Below, piece after piece: positions 29,249-39,700 of a stretch of 64,000 nucleotides of DNA. The stretch comes from Globisporangium splendens. Its lineage: Eukaryota; Oomycota; Peronosporomycetes; Pythiales; Pythiaceae. The translations under genes were made by a program, and so were the position numbers. The notes under the pieces were generated by a model, which had not been told where the DNA came from, made no database searches, and was given only the letters and a program-made list of their open reading frames with translations. Each line of letters begins with the position of its first letter. The first letter of the stretch is position 1. The stretch covers positions 186,001 through 250,000 of the forward strand of contig VFIW01000070.1 in assembly GCA_006386115.1 (NCBI GenBank). Direction: 5' to 3'.

Positions 29249-31228
29249 CTAATACACTCCGGATGGCATGTTCTGCGGTCTGCTGTCGTTCTGCGGTGCA
29301 TCGCTTTCGTCGCCGTTTGGGAACAGCATCATGCGCAAGCGGAAGGTTTGCTCCAAATCGTCGACTTCCTGACTTGGCATTGGAGCAGGAGGAGAAGAAG
29401 GTAGCTTTACCACTGATCGAGCAAAGCCGCCGTTCGACTTTCGTCCACGACCAGAGTTAAACTGGAGGAGATCAGGGACAGCACCAGACGAGTGGCCAGA
29501 CCCGGACCGCACCCCGCGGCTGGAACTAAAGTTGGGTTTTCCGGGTCGAGGACCTCGGCTCGAGCTGAACTGGAGGAGATCTGGAATGGAGCCTGAAGAT
29601 GCGAGCCCCTGTCGAGACCCGCGGCTCGAGCTGAATTGGACATCAGACGATGACTGTGGCATTGTTCGTGGTCCAACGCTCGAATGCAGTTGACGAGTGT
29701 CTGGGACGACATCTGATGAAGACAACGCTCCGCGTGGTCGTGGACCATTCTGGTGGTTCATACGAAGAAGATCAGGAACGGAGCTGGGACGCGCAAGGTT
29801 GTTTGCTGGCGTCGTGAATGACGTGGACCCATCGACCGAGGACATGCTGCTCACAAAGCTCAGATTCGACGACATAACGCTAGTGCCTTCATAGCTTTCC
29901 CCCGAGCTATAGCCAGCGTCTTCGTGCACTTTGATGCGCGAACTCGTAAAGTTCGGTTCGATGTAGTCGATATCGTCAATATCGTCAATGTCATCGATGT
30001 CGTCGTCGTCGGACAAGACATCCGCGTCCAGATACTTTGTCTTCAAGGTCTCGCGGTACACCGAGATGTCGAGCGCGCTGAAGTCGTCGTCAAGGTCGAT
30101 GTCCACGGAGTCACGAAGCAGGTGGGACGTGATTTCCACGCGCTCGGTTCGCGCTTTTACCATGCAGTTCAAACAGAAGCGAAGCGGCACGACTCCCGTG
30201 TCTGATCGCTGTTTCTGGTCGTCCAGGAACGAGAGCTTCGTCGTGCACGACTTGCACATTTCGCGGTGGCAGCCTGTGCACATTCGCTTCGAGCGCATCA
30301 TTCGGAAACGGCGGAAGCACACGCCACACGACGACGGATTGGGTGGCGCTGACGATGCCGATTTGGATTTGGATTTGCCCGAGTGCGACGACGACCCCGA
30401 GCTGCTGGTTGAGGAGAAGATCGCGTTCGCATGGAACCCGGCCATACCGTTCTGCATCAACACCTTGGCTTCCGCGACCGTCACGAGGTTGAAAATGCCT
30501 GGCCACACAAACGAAATGGTTTTCGTGACTGCCCACGACGGCATGCTGCCTGCAGTGGAGTGAAGCGCCTGAATCGACACTTCGGTTCGTGAACCATTCT
30601 CGCGATACAGGTACAGGTACGAGATCTTGCCGCGCACGAGGTTGTTGTTCGGACGTTCCTGCACATCGACGCCGTCCATGGGCATCGAACGCAGCATTCG
30701 GAAGAGCACGCGCTGGCCATTCGCGTCTCGCATCGTGCCCGAGTACGAAAAGTAAATGAAGTCACGCGACGTCACGAGCGCGGGCGCAGGCGATCGGAAC
30801 GCGACCCATTTCATGCCCACAAACCGGAACGGATCCTCTCGCGTCTTGGTTTGCCCAACGTGGAGCACCGCACCGTCGAGAAAGTTGTCTTCGTACAAGT
30901 GTGCAAACGCACACCGCTGCTCGTAGGTCGTCTCGCAGTAGAGCCCGTACACGATCGCGTCCAGCGTGGTCTCGAGCGACGCGCGGATCAGCACATTCTT
31001 GTGCTGCGAGTTCGGGACGCTGCGCGCAAACGCCTTGAGGTTGTCCTTGTCGGCGATCTGCTCGTACCCGTCCTGTGTTTTCTCGTTAAACTGGAAGTAC
31101 CACGAGTTGCGGTGTGTGAGCGTGCGTGTGATCTCGTCGTGACCGACCTCGCGCCATTCCTCGAGCTTCTGCGCCGAGATGCTGACGCGTGGGATATCGC
31201 GCTCATCGACCGGGTACTCGTCCAGCAT
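29249..31228 (-). CDS. START + degenerate FYVE-type protein, paralog B
   Basis: Intronless, 659 residues from ATG 31,228 (MLDEYPVDERDIPRV); the two codons before it start with TTG. The START-like part covers about 1-290, with NFLDGAVLHVGQT and EDPFRFVGMKWVAF. The zinc finger (about 300-365) reads CGVCFRRFRMMRSKRMCTGC, then CKSC and CLNC. All eight Cys are kept, but the basic His motif is gone (KRMCTGCH), so canonical PI3P binding is unlikely. An Asp-rich repeat of Asp-Asp-Ile units follows, then a Ser-rich tail with repeated SSSRG(P/S)R-type segments. The conserved C-terminal SIAAQ helix of the other copies is missing. Confidence 0.87.
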   Translation of the reverse strand: MLDEYPVDERDIPRVSISAQKLEEWREVGHDEITRTLTHRNSWYFQFNEKTQDGYEQIADKDNLKAFARSVPNSQHKNVLIRASLETTLDAIVYGLYCETTYEQRCAFAHLYEDNFLDGAVLHVGQTKTREDPFRFVGMKWVAFRSPAPALVTSRDFIYFSYSGTMRDANGQRVLFRMLRSMPMDGVDVQERPNNNLVRGKISYLYLYRENGSRTEVSIQALHSTAGSMPSWAVTKTISFVWPGIFNLVTVAEAKVLMQNGMAGFHANAIFSSTSSSGSSSHSGKSKSKSASSAPPNPSSCGVCFRRFRMMRSKRMCTGCHREMCKSCTTKLSFLDDQKQRSDTGVVPLRFCLNCMVKARTERVEITSHLLRDSVDIDLDDDFSALDISVYRETLKTKYLDADVLSDDDDIDDIDDIDDIDYIEPNFTSSRIKVHEDAGYSSGESYEGTSVMSSNLSFVSSMSSVDGSTSFTTPANNLARPSSVPDLLRMNHQNGPRPRGALSSSDVVPDTRQLHSSVGPRTMPQSSSDVQFSSSRGSRQGLASSGSIPDLLQFSSSRGPRPGKPNFSSSRGVRSGSGHSSGAVPDLLQFNSGRGRKSNGGFARSVVKLPSSPPAPMPSQEVDDLEQTFRLRMMLFPNGDESDAPQNDSRPQNMPSGVY

Positions 31229-31234
31229 GATCAA

Positions 31235-33441
31235 TGGCAGGTGGTTCTGCTGCTACCCTAGAGAATCCAGAAGTGTGCTCACACTCAGGCAATCCGGCCT
31301 GATTTGGGAGGAGGGCGGCTGGAGCTCTTCGACAGTCTGTCTGTCCGAGGGGAATTGAAGTGGGTGGCACACCAGCACGGCCACAGAACTTCCAAGGCGC
31401 GCGCGCTTCCATAAAAAGCCGTGTGCACAAATCGCAGTCGTCAGATGTGACAGCTACGCTGTGTGTGACTTGACACGGGAGGGACGACGCGTTCCCCTGA
31501 ACTACAGACTGGACTGGAGCAAGTGTGTTACACGATGATGGCGAGGATGGAAGGAAAGTTTGCATAGAGCGGACACTCCTCCGTGGGTTCAGCGACTCGG
31601 TCTTGCGTCAGGGAACGATGGACGTCACTGCGCGTTCCCACGATGGTTCGAAACTTCCCGAGACCGTGCGGTGGGATCTGCAGCTGCTCTGCACGCACCA
31701 TCACGCCGTCGGTGCCACTCCGAACGAAAGCCCTGGAAAAAGAACCAGCGCCTCGAGTCTGGTTGCCCAGGAGAGCTTTTGGCAAGTCAGCAAAAGATCC
31801 TTTCGTGCACGCAGCGTAAGAAGATCCTTTTCTTCGAGCTGATTAGGGCCATGCACCCACCCACGCCCGTGGTGTGACAGGTGCCACAGATGCAAAACGT
31901 GGATGCAACATATTGAGGAAGAAGCACGACCGAGATCTGTTGGCGGATTCTTTTACATGCCCAAAGGGGTCCAGATCATTAAGACTTGGATGAGGTGCTC
32001 GCTCGCTCCGACCAGACCAAGGGGAACGTGAGCAATGCGTCGATGGATGAGTTACCGAGTGAGCGAAGCGCGTTCGAAGTTCTGTGAGCGCGGCGAAACT
32101 GAAGTGCCAAGAGGATGCCGTCCATCCATTCAGATCCTGTCAATCTGATCGACAGGCTTCCACTATGCGACATCGCGCACGTTTACAGCGAAGAGCTCAC
32201 GCCGACAACATCAGCAACCACTTGAGGGACAGCCACGCATACAGAAAGCAAGCTCGAGAGTGTCACGGCGTCAAACAGGACAGGGGCGTCCTCAAATGGA
32301 GGGACCGAAGCGCATGGAGATCGAGTGCGTTACCCGACGCTCCTCCGACGAGGTACTTCGTGTGCATTTCTTTATTTTTTGGTGCAACCAACGTGAGCCT
32401 CTCCTGATTGTGAACCTATAGAAGCGAGCAGAGCGCCAGCATTGACATATTCCAAGGAGCTGTGCTTCAGCAGAAAAGTCAAGACGCTTGTGCTGCCGAG
32501 TCACAATCAATGCGAGTCAAACGAGCGGGTAAACAGAGGCAAATCCAAAGTGGTGGAGCTGCTTGGTCACCAGAGAGACAGCCTTCGAGACACGCTTGAC
32601 GGGATCACCAGCTGGTGCTGCGGACCGACTCGAGTTCCACGCTGGTGACCGTCGCCCCGTTTCTGTCGCGGATGTGTAAACTCCACTCGGTAGTCAAAGG
32701 GTGACCGGGTTTAACCCAATGACCCGCCTCTGTTGAATGTTGCATCGAAAAAAATGCAAGGCTGGGACAAATCAAGTGATGGATGGTACAAACCACTTGC
32801 AACGAAGAGCTCCGGCTTTTGACTGACTGGCTACCATCAATCAGTCACTCGAATGGATCTGATTATGCTCCCGGACATCCAGAAAAGCGCGAGCGTCAAG
32901 GAAAACAAAAGATTACAAATCGGACAAAAACCAGCACCATGTGAGGTCGTGTCAAACACAAGGTGATCTTCGTTTGACAGCACACAAGCGCAGTCCATCC
33001 AGACAGCCAAACGAGTCTTTAGCAAGCAACAAGAGATGGCTCGGCTTAGAAGATTGCACTGGACGTCAGTCAATCGAGTCGGTCTCCAAGGAAACCTTGA
33101 GGTGTCTTTGATGGCCACAAGAATCGCGTGGACGAGCTTCTTGGAAGTTGAGGCGATCAGTGGATTTGAACTCGTCAGACAGCTGAGCTGGTGTTCGAGG
33201 AAATGCTGAAGTGTCTTTGCTGTCATCCGAGCTGCAAAATATCGATATGCTGCTGTGGAGACCACTTTTCAGGACGTTGCCCATCGCGTTTGCGTTTGTC
33301 GATCAATGGAACCGCTCGTGACGTTTATAAAGAGTTTCCTGGGAAGAAACAATGGGTCGACGAAATTCAAAGCAAGAAGAGTAAAGGCTTGTGTTTCAGA
33401 TCAACGGCAAGGATAGTCTGCGAGGCTACTGTACTCTCTTT
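31235..33441. other. Long intergenic region, no supported gene
   Basis: 2.2 kb without a frame that shows domain, repeat or splice support. No similarity to the flanking START-FYVE or ABCC genes was noticed by eye. Confidence 0.55.
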
Positions 33442-36400
33442 CTACTTGTGGTGCTTGGCGTCCTGCACGAGGCCAAAGAACACACCTCGCGGGTTCTGCA
33501 ACAGATTCTCAGGCGTGTCAAACTCGACCACCTGGCCGTCGCTCAGCACCAAAATGCGATCCGAGTCCATGACCGTGGCTAAACGATGCGCGATCGTCAA
33601 CAGTGTCACGTGCTTGAGCTCGCGGCGGATCATCGCTGACACTTTGGTTTCCGTGGCGTGGTCCATCGCCGCAGTGGCTTCGTCCATGATCACGATCGAC
33701 GATCGCTTGAGCAATGCGCGCGCCATGCACATCATCTGCCGCTCACCAACGCTGAAGTTCTCGCCGTTTGCGCTCAATTGAAGTCCCAGCACCGAAGCGT
33801 CTGGATGGTCGAGCGTGACGGCAATCTCGGATGATGACAACGATTCAGTCGATTGCGATGGCGATGATGATGATACACACTTGCGCAACTTCGTGAGCAG
33901 CTCCACATGGTCCAGCATGTCAAGGATTTCGTCGTCTTGGAAATCGCCAAATGGGTCCACGAAATCGCGCAACGAGCCTTCAAGGAGCACTGGCGACTGC
34001 GGAATGATCGACATGCGAGACCGCAAGACACGCAGCGGCAACGCCGCGATATCGACGCCATCGATGAGAATGTGTCCCGAGAGCAGTTCGTTCATGCGGA
34101 ATAGCGCCATCGTGAGACTCGACTTGCCTGCGCCTGTACGGCCGACAATCCCGATCTTCTCGTGTGACTGGATCGAAAACGAGACATTCTTGAGCACAAG
34201 TGGATCGTGCGGCTTGTAGTTGAAGGCGACGCTGTCGAAGGTGATCTCGCCTCGTACCGGCCATGACTCGTGCGGCTCCATGAGAAGCAGTGATGCTGTT
34301 TCTCCTCGTCCTTCTTGCTCCAGCGAACTGTATTCGAGCACACGCTCGACGTTGACCATGCTGTTTTCTGCTTTCGACCACGTCTTCATGAGCGTCAAGA
34401 GCGAGGCATCGATGTTCAGCGCGTACGTGAACGCGAGACCAACGAGACCTGGTGAGAACATGTCACTGAACACGACGAACGAGGCCACGACGACCAAGAG
34501 CACACTCGCGCCAAGGAACTGCATGCGGAGCGCGAACCACTGAATCATGACGGTCTCCGTGTACCACAACGCGTTGTTCACGTCAATGCGGCGCTGGTTT
34601 TCAAGCACAGCATGTTGAACGCAGTGCGCGCCAAAAGCTCGGATCGTCGTCATGCCCTGCTCGGATTGCGCAGTGTGGCTTAGAATCGGCGAGACTGCGA
34701 CGCCCATGAGCCGACGGATATCGCGGAACGTGCGAACATACCCGTCCACAGTTTGGATGTAGAGGTATACAACAGGCAGCAAGCAGAGACTCGTGTACTT
34801 GATGACAAACGTGGCCGTCACAAGAGAGCACCCGACCGTAAAGAACGCGCTCATGCACATGCTGATGTTCAGTGGTGTGATCAAATCCACCGAGTAGATA
34901 TCGCCAGCGTATCGATTGATGATGCGTCCGATCGGGTTGGCGTCGAAAAAGCGTAGCGGAGAACGAAGCAACCCCTCACTCATGGCCGCAAACAAGTACC
35001 TGGATGCTTGGAGACCCATTGACGTCACGATGACGCCTCGTACGAGCACCATTGTAGCACCAGCAGCTGCTAAACCAGCGTACGTCTCGATAAAGTAGTT
35101 CAAGTTGGCTTCTTGGAAACCGTTGTTGCCTTGGCGCCTTCCTGTCCAATGGCTCAGCCAAAAATCACTCGCCACTTGGAACCCCTGCCAAAGCAACTGC
35201 GAAAGCAGGAGAATCGCCACCATGCGCACGCCACCAATTGCATTCAGGTATCGCCACCACACGGCGCTCGACACTTTGCCTTCCTCGCGATGCTCTTTGT
35301 GGATGAGCACGCCGCCACCATGTTGAGTCTTGGGTTTTGAACTTGGTTTCGCTATATCAATAGTTTCACTGGTCAAGCTCGACAATGCCAACATGGCACG
35401 CCGTTTGCCACTACCGTCGACTCGGGTATTTTCCTTCATCGCGCCATTCTCCAGTCCAATGCGATACGACACGGCAGAAGACGCGATGATCTCCGGGTTG
35501 TGCGTCACCAAGAAGATCGTCTTGTCGGACAACAATCCGCAAATGCACTTCTCAAAGATCGCCTTCTGCACCACCGTGTCCACGGCAGCCAGCGGAGAAT
35601 CCAGAATGTAGACGTCGGCATCAGCGTAGCAAGCGCGCGCTAGGCTCACGCGTGCTTTCTGGCCGCCAGAGAGGTTCACGCCTTTCTCGCCGATCTCCGT
35701 GGCATCCCCCGATGGAAACTGCTCAAGGTCGTCGCGCAGGCAGCACGCATCCAGTACGGCATTGTACCGCTCGGCGTCAAACGCAGTCCCGAACAAGATG
35801 TTGTCTCGGATCGACATGTTCTGGATCCACGGCTGTTGGGAGTAGTACGCGACTCGACCACGAACCTCGACCGTCCCGTGCATTTTGTTCATCTCCCCGA
35901 GCAAAGCCGAGCACAACGACGACTTGCCTGCACCGACACCGCCGTAGATCACCACCAAGTCATCTGACTTGACTCGAAACTCGATATCTGTGAGCACGAA
36001 ACCAGCACACTCGAGCAGCTCTGAGCTCGCAGACGACCACGCGAACTGTCCCTTCGTCACCTCGACAGCAAACGATCCTGGTGACGGATCGTATTCGCAT
36101 CGAATAACGTTGTTGATGTCAACTTCTGGAGACTTCAGGAAACGATCTAAACGAGCGATGGACACCCGCGACTGGATCAGCAACTGGATCGTAGCAGGCA
36201 AGTCGCGCAGTGGGTCGCGCAAAGCGTTGAACAGCGCCATCGCTGTAAACACCTTGGCAGCCGTCAACGTCTGCTTCAGCACCAGTGCGTATACTGCGAA
36301 AGTCACCGTGGACACCACGAGGGGTGAGCTCCAGAGCACAAAGGTGCTGACGGCGCCAGCGTACGAGTACGCAGCGAGTTTCTCTAGCTCCAGTGCACGT

Positions 36401-37389
36401 TCCGCGAGCAGCTTGGTCTTAAACCGATCTTCCCACGCGTTGAACTTGACGATCTGGATCACACCGAAGAGCTCTTTCACGATTTTCATGCGCTGATCTT
36501 GGATCTTCATCAGCTTGGAGAAGGAAGTCGTCATGAGTTTGGAGATCCCGTAGTTGAGCAACAACGTCCCGATGATCACAGCGACACCCGCAAACGCTGC
36601 GACGTCCAGCACAGAATAGAGCAAATACGTGGTCACAGCGATCTGAATGGGCAAGGTCAATAGGTTGATTCCCGACAGGACAGCAGCTTGCAGAGTTCTT
36701 GTATCCGCTGTCGTGAGGTTCATCACGTCCACCTCTTTTTTCCTCTCCGACGTTTGCGTCGTAGGGGTGTCCATGCGTTTCCGCATAACCTTTTGAAAAA
36801 TCGTGCTCCGAATCGTAGCCGTGATTCGAAGACCGACAATGTTGACCCCGTAGCTCACTTGGGTCGCGACGAGTGCATTCACAAGTCGCGACGCAAGAAA
36901 CACAGCGAGCCATGCATACAAGTTCGTCTTATCAACTGCACCCGACGTGGTACTGAACGCCAGCACGACGTGCTGGAGGACAACCGGGGCGAATATCGCG
37001 CATGCCGTGGAAAGCAATTGACCGAGACTGCATGCGAAGAGCAGCCGGCCAAACGTCAATAGAATGGCACGCAGCACAGAGTGCGAATGCGTTTCGTAGT
37101 GCACGAGAAAGTTCTCAACGCACACGCGCGTCGTGTCCTGGGGTTGAAGCTCCAGCACATCGTCGACATCACGCGCACGCTGCTGACTGATTTCGTAGAT
37201 GCGGGTGCCTCTCGTGAAGAACAGTGTATCGAGGGCGGCATTCACGCAGCTGCGGGGAGCGGCACGAGTCGAGTTGTCTGTGTCGACGAGGTGCTGCAGC
37301 GTCCCGTAGTCACCATGGCGCTCAGCGAAAGGTTGCTGCTGCTGGCAGTGGTGGTGGGAGTCGGAAACAAAGGACGGTTGGGCTGCCAT
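33442..37389 (-). CDS. ABCC (MRP-type) transporter, copy 1
   Basis: Intronless, 1,315 residues from ATG 37,389 (MAAQPSFVSDSHHH); a further 41 codons upstream lack an ATG. The order is TMD1-NBD1-TMD2-NBD2 without the extra TMD0 of long MRPs. NBD1: Walker A GGVGAGKSS (about 483), signature LSGGQKARVSLARA (about 571), Walker B VYILDSPLAAVD. NBD2: Walker A GRTGAGKSS (about 1,083), signature FSVGERQMMCMARA (about 1,214), Walker B IVIMDEATAAMD with the catalytic Glu; NBD1 has Asp there, the usual ABCC asymmetry. An ATP-driven exporter of organic anions, conjugates or lipids at plasma or vacuolar membrane is expected. Positions 34,900-36,495 are nearly identical to copy 2 while the rest is diverged. 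Confidence 0.95.
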   Translation of the reverse strand: MAAQPSFVSDSHHHCQQQQPFAERHGDYGTLQHLVDTDNSTRAAPRSCVNAALDTLFFTRGTRIYEISQQRARDVDDVLELQPQDTTRVCVENFLVHYETHSHSVLRAILLTFGRLLFACSLGQLLSTACAIFAPVVLQHVVLAFSTTSGAVDKTNLYAWLAVFLASRLVNALVATQVSYGVNIVGLRITATIRSTIFQKVMRKRMDTPTTQTSERKKEVDVMNLTTADTRTLQAAVLSGINLLTLPIQIAVTTYLLYSVLDVAAFAGVAVIIGTLLLNYGISKLMTTSFSKLMKIQDQRMKIVKELFGVIQIVKFNAWEDRFKTKLLAERALELEKLAAYSYAGAVSTFVLWSSPLVVSTVTFAVYALVLKQTLTAAKVFTAMALFNALRDPLRDLPATIQLLIQSRVSIARLDRFLKSPEVDINNVIRCEYDPSPGSFAVEVTKGQFAWSSASSELLECAGFVLTDIEFRVKSDDLVVIYGGVGAGKSSLCSALLGEMNKMHGTVEVRGRVAYYSQQPWIQNMSIRDNILFGTAFDAERYNAVLDACCLRDDLEQFPSGDATEIGEKGVNLSGGQKARVSLARACYADADVYILDSPLAAVDTVVQKAIFEKCICGLLSDKTIFLVTHNPEIIASSAVSYRIGLENGAMKENTRVDGSGKRRAMLALSSLTSETIDIAKPSSKPKTQHGGGVLIHKEHREEGKVSSAVWWRYLNAIGGVRMVAILLLSQLLWQGFQVASDFWLSHWTGRRQGNNGFQEANLNYFIETYAGLAAAGATMVLVRGVIVTSMGLQASRYLFAAMSEGLLRSPLRFFDANPIGRIINRYAGDIYSVDLITPLNISMCMSAFFTVGCSLVTATFVIKYTSLCLLPVVYLYIQTVDGYVRTFRDIRRLMGVAVSPILSHTAQSEQGMTTIRAFGAHCVQHAVLENQRRIDVNNALWYTETVMIQWFALRMQFLGASVLLVVVASFVVFSDMFSPGLVGLAFTYALNIDASLLTLMKTWSKAENSMVNVERVLEYSSLEQEGRGETASLLLMEPHESWPVRGEITFDSVAFNYKPHDPLVLKNVSFSIQSHEKIGIVGRTGAGKSSLTMALFRMNELLSGHILIDGVDIAALPLRVLRSRMSIIPQSPVLLEGSLRDFVDPFGDFQDDEILDMLDHVELLTKLRKCVSSSSPSQSTESLSSSEIAVTLDHPDASVLGLQLSANGENFSVGERQMMCMARALLKRSSIVIMDEATAAMDHATETKVSAMIRRELKHVTLLTIAHRLATVMDSDRILVLSDGQVVEFDTPENLLQNPRGVFFGLVQDAKHHK
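34900..36495 (-). repeat. Inverted repeat arm 1: ABCC conversion tract
   Basis: 532 codons, from the end of TMD1 through NBD1 into the start of TMD2, match 59,088-60,683 on the opposite strand without an indel. Only four residues differ (Ala/Thr, Leu/Phe, Asp/Gly, Ala/Ser). Similarity drops sharply on both sides. Confidence 0.9.
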
Positions 37390-37518
37390 GTCGCGATCGG
37401 AAACGGAAGTGACACTGTGCTTGATTGCTGTGACGCACACGAGGGACCTGCACTCATGGAGTTTCTGCAGTTCTTTGAAACGATGTGCAACATGATCATC
37501 ATTCCGAACCACTTAATC

Positions 37519-37526
37519 CTGAATGA
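37519..37526 (-). promoter_or_regulatory. Initiator-like box for ABCC copy 1
   Basis: Minus-strand CACTCATTCAGGATT about 130 bases before the ATG resembles the oomycete initiator. The distance is rather long, so this is tentative. Confidence 0.3.
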
Positions 37527-37974
37527 GTGCAAGAGTTGACAGTGATGGTCACTGTGAGCAAACCAGATGAGTGCACGATATAAGAGCATTTTTGACTTTG
37601 TTCCAGTGGGAACAGTTGAGCGCAAGTACCAAAGCAAGGTGCACACTGCAAGGTGTGCTCCATAACGAGACAGTTGTGCTGTGGCTCATTCAAAACAAGG
37701 TTAGGTCACTCCTTGAGTTCAGTGCTGGCTTGTCGACTGTAGAATGCTCTTATATGCAAAGTGCTCTTTTATGGCAAATCGATCTGATGCGCTCGCTTCA
37801 TTCGCGCCGCACTCTTTTGACAGCGCATGATCAGCCGCGTGTGCTCCTCCTCGCTCCAATACACTTGCAAAGCGGAAACACAATAACGACGTACTACCTC
37901 TTGATACGTCCATGGCTAGTTAGAGAAGTTCCTATAGTACACAAAAACAGCCTCAGTTCAGCTTTCTGGATCTA

Positions 37975-39639
37975 CTACGGAGGGGTATCCGCGACGACTT
38001 CGAACCGTCCACTGTCTGCACATTCCTTCTCCAGGGTCTGCGCTCGTTGCCGCGCGTGGAGCTTGGATCGCTCCTGCTTGATTGTCTGCAAGAGCGCCTC
38101 CTGGGCAGCGATGGACCCGGACAGCTTGCTGAAGGCGGCAGGCATGGGCAGGGATGCAGCTGCTGGCTTGCCGCACTTTGTAGGCTGGTGCTGCGATTCT
38201 ATGTCCCGCAAAGTCGTTCTCGTTCTTTTCTGCTTTGTGAGGGGTGCTGGAGGCGCCTTCGCTTCCCCCTTCACTCGGGAGGGATATGACGTCGCTGGAG
38301 AGACTGGATTTTGGCTTCTGTTGAACAGCATCAAGTTGGTGCTCGTGAGCTCGCCGCGTGGATACTTTTTGTCGCGCTTTCGGCGTCTGTGGCGATCAAC
38401 GCTCGCCGACCGATGGTCGCTGATCTCATCGATAGCATCGTGGAGGCCGGAAAAGTCCACTTCATAGCCTTCGTCGACGGATGGCGGTGCCGTCGCGCTG
38501 CTTTCTTCGGACGAGATCGAGTTGATCATCCCGGAAAACGACCCAGTTTCTGATCGCTGCTCACGCGCTTGCAGCACACAGGGCAGGCAAAACCTGTCTT
38601 CGGTGAGCTTGGGTTCCGAGCTCACCGGATGGCGCTGGTAGCTGTTGTTGTGTTTCTTGCCGTGCTTGGGTGATGTTGCAGGGCTATTGAAGATCTTGAG
38701 TTTGATCGTGCACTTGACACAGATGCTTTGGCCACACGAGCGACAATTGTGGCGCGTGCGCATCATGCCGAATTTCTTGCTGCATAGGTAGCATGCCTTT
38801 GACGTGGAGACAGCAGACGCCGCGCCTAGACTCACGATCGCTCGCGCATCCGCAAGCCCGACAAGGTGCGCCATGTTAATGAAGAGCTGCTGGACGGACT
38901 TCGTCGCAATCCAGGCCGGAACCGTGATGTTGCCTTCGAAGGTACCTGCCGACTGGCAATGCGTACCTTCTTCCAGGAAGCGGAACGTGCTGATCTGACT
39001 CACCTTGGCTCGCGCGAGTCCGACGTTGTGCTCGTGAAGCTGATGTGGGAGCAGCTCCGGACTAGTGATGTACTGCACGAGCACGACGTTGCCGTCGGCA
39101 TCCCTCGCTTTGCATGAGTACTCGAAGTACAGTATATCCGCTGGCGCCACGAGCCCCGGTGGGATGACGTACGCCGCCCACTTGACACCTGCGAAATGGA
39201 ACGGGTCTTCCATGGTCCGGCGTTCGTAGACGGCAAGGATCGCTGCGTCGAGGAAGTTTTCCTGGAACGCGTGGATGTTCACGGTGTGTTGGTCCTCCGT
39301 CTCCGCGCAGTAGAGACCGTACACGACGTCTTCGAGTGACAGGTTCAAGATGCCTTCGCAGAAAAAATCGGTCTGTCGTGACAGCACTTTGGCCTGAGAC
39401 CCCGTCGATCCCGTCGACGTGTAGCCGCGGATGTCGTGCTTGGCGTACGTGAGCTTGAGGTTCTCGTGCTCCTCGGCGGACTTGCCCTTGTAGAACCAGG
39501 ACTTTCGATCCCGCAGCAGGTTGATGATCTCTTGGCGCGCCGACTGCTTCCACCAGTTCACGGTCTCGCGGTCGACATCGAGCAGCTTTGGTCGCTTCGC
39601 GGCGTCCAAGGGAAACCGCGCGTGGTGGACTGAATCCAT
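37975..39639 (-). CDS. START + FYVE-type protein, paralog C
   Basis: Intronless, 554 residues from ATG 39,639 (MDSVHHARFPLDAAKRP). A START-like domain (about 1-270) has ENFLDAAILAVYERR, EDPFHFAGVKWAAY and NMAHLVGLADARAI. The zinc finger (about 283-360) reads CYLCSKKFGMMRTRHNCRSC, then CVKC and CLPC; one His of the HHC motif is Asn. The tail carries FSKLSGSIAAQEALLQTIKQ and ends GRFEVVADTPP. With D, E and F it forms the close subgroup that opens with a short Pro-Leu leader followed by a W...A..EI..L helix. A strong initiator box lies 45-60 bases upstream. Likely membrane-associated lipid binding; exact role unknown. Confidence 0.88.
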   Translation of the reverse strand: MDSVHHARFPLDAAKRPKLLDVDRETVNWWKQSARQEIINLLRDRKSWFYKGKSAEEHENLKLTYAKHDIRGYTSTGSTGSQAKVLSRQTDFFCEGILNLSLEDVVYGLYCAETEDQHTVNIHAFQENFLDAAILAVYERRTMEDPFHFAGVKWAAYVIPPGLVAPADILYFEYSCKARDADGNVVLVQYITSPELLPHQLHEHNVGLARAKVSQISTFRFLEEGTHCQSAGTFEGNITVPAWIATKSVQQLFINMAHLVGLADARAIVSLGAASAVSTSKACYLCSKKFGMMRTRHNCRSCGQSICVKCTIKLKIFNSPATSPKHGKKHNNSYQRHPVSSEPKLTEDRFCLPCVLQAREQRSETGSFSGMINSISSEESSATAPPSVDEGYEVDFSGLHDAIDEISDHRSASVDRHRRRKRDKKYPRGELTSTNLMLFNRSQNPVSPATSYPSRVKGEAKAPPAPLTKQKRTRTTLRDIESQHQPTKCGKPAAASLPMPAAFSKLSGSIAAQEALLQTIKQERSKLHARQRAQTLEKECADSGRFEVVADTPP

Positions 39640-39683
39640 GGCTCTGATTTTCGTGAAAAACAAATCCGAGAGGGACGTGGAGA

Positions 39684-39699
39684 TTTTTGAGAAATGAGC
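39684..39699 (-). promoter_or_regulatory. Oomycete initiator for paralog C
   Basis: Minus-strand GCTCATTTCTCAAAAAT matches GCTCATTYYNCAW and supports ATG 39,639. Confidence 0.65.
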
Positions 39700-39700
39700 A

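Noticed and set aside
31235..33441. Decayed START-FYVE or ABCC copy in the long spacer
   Set aside because: No Cys-pair finger pattern, FLDAAVL-type or Walker motif was seen in any frame.
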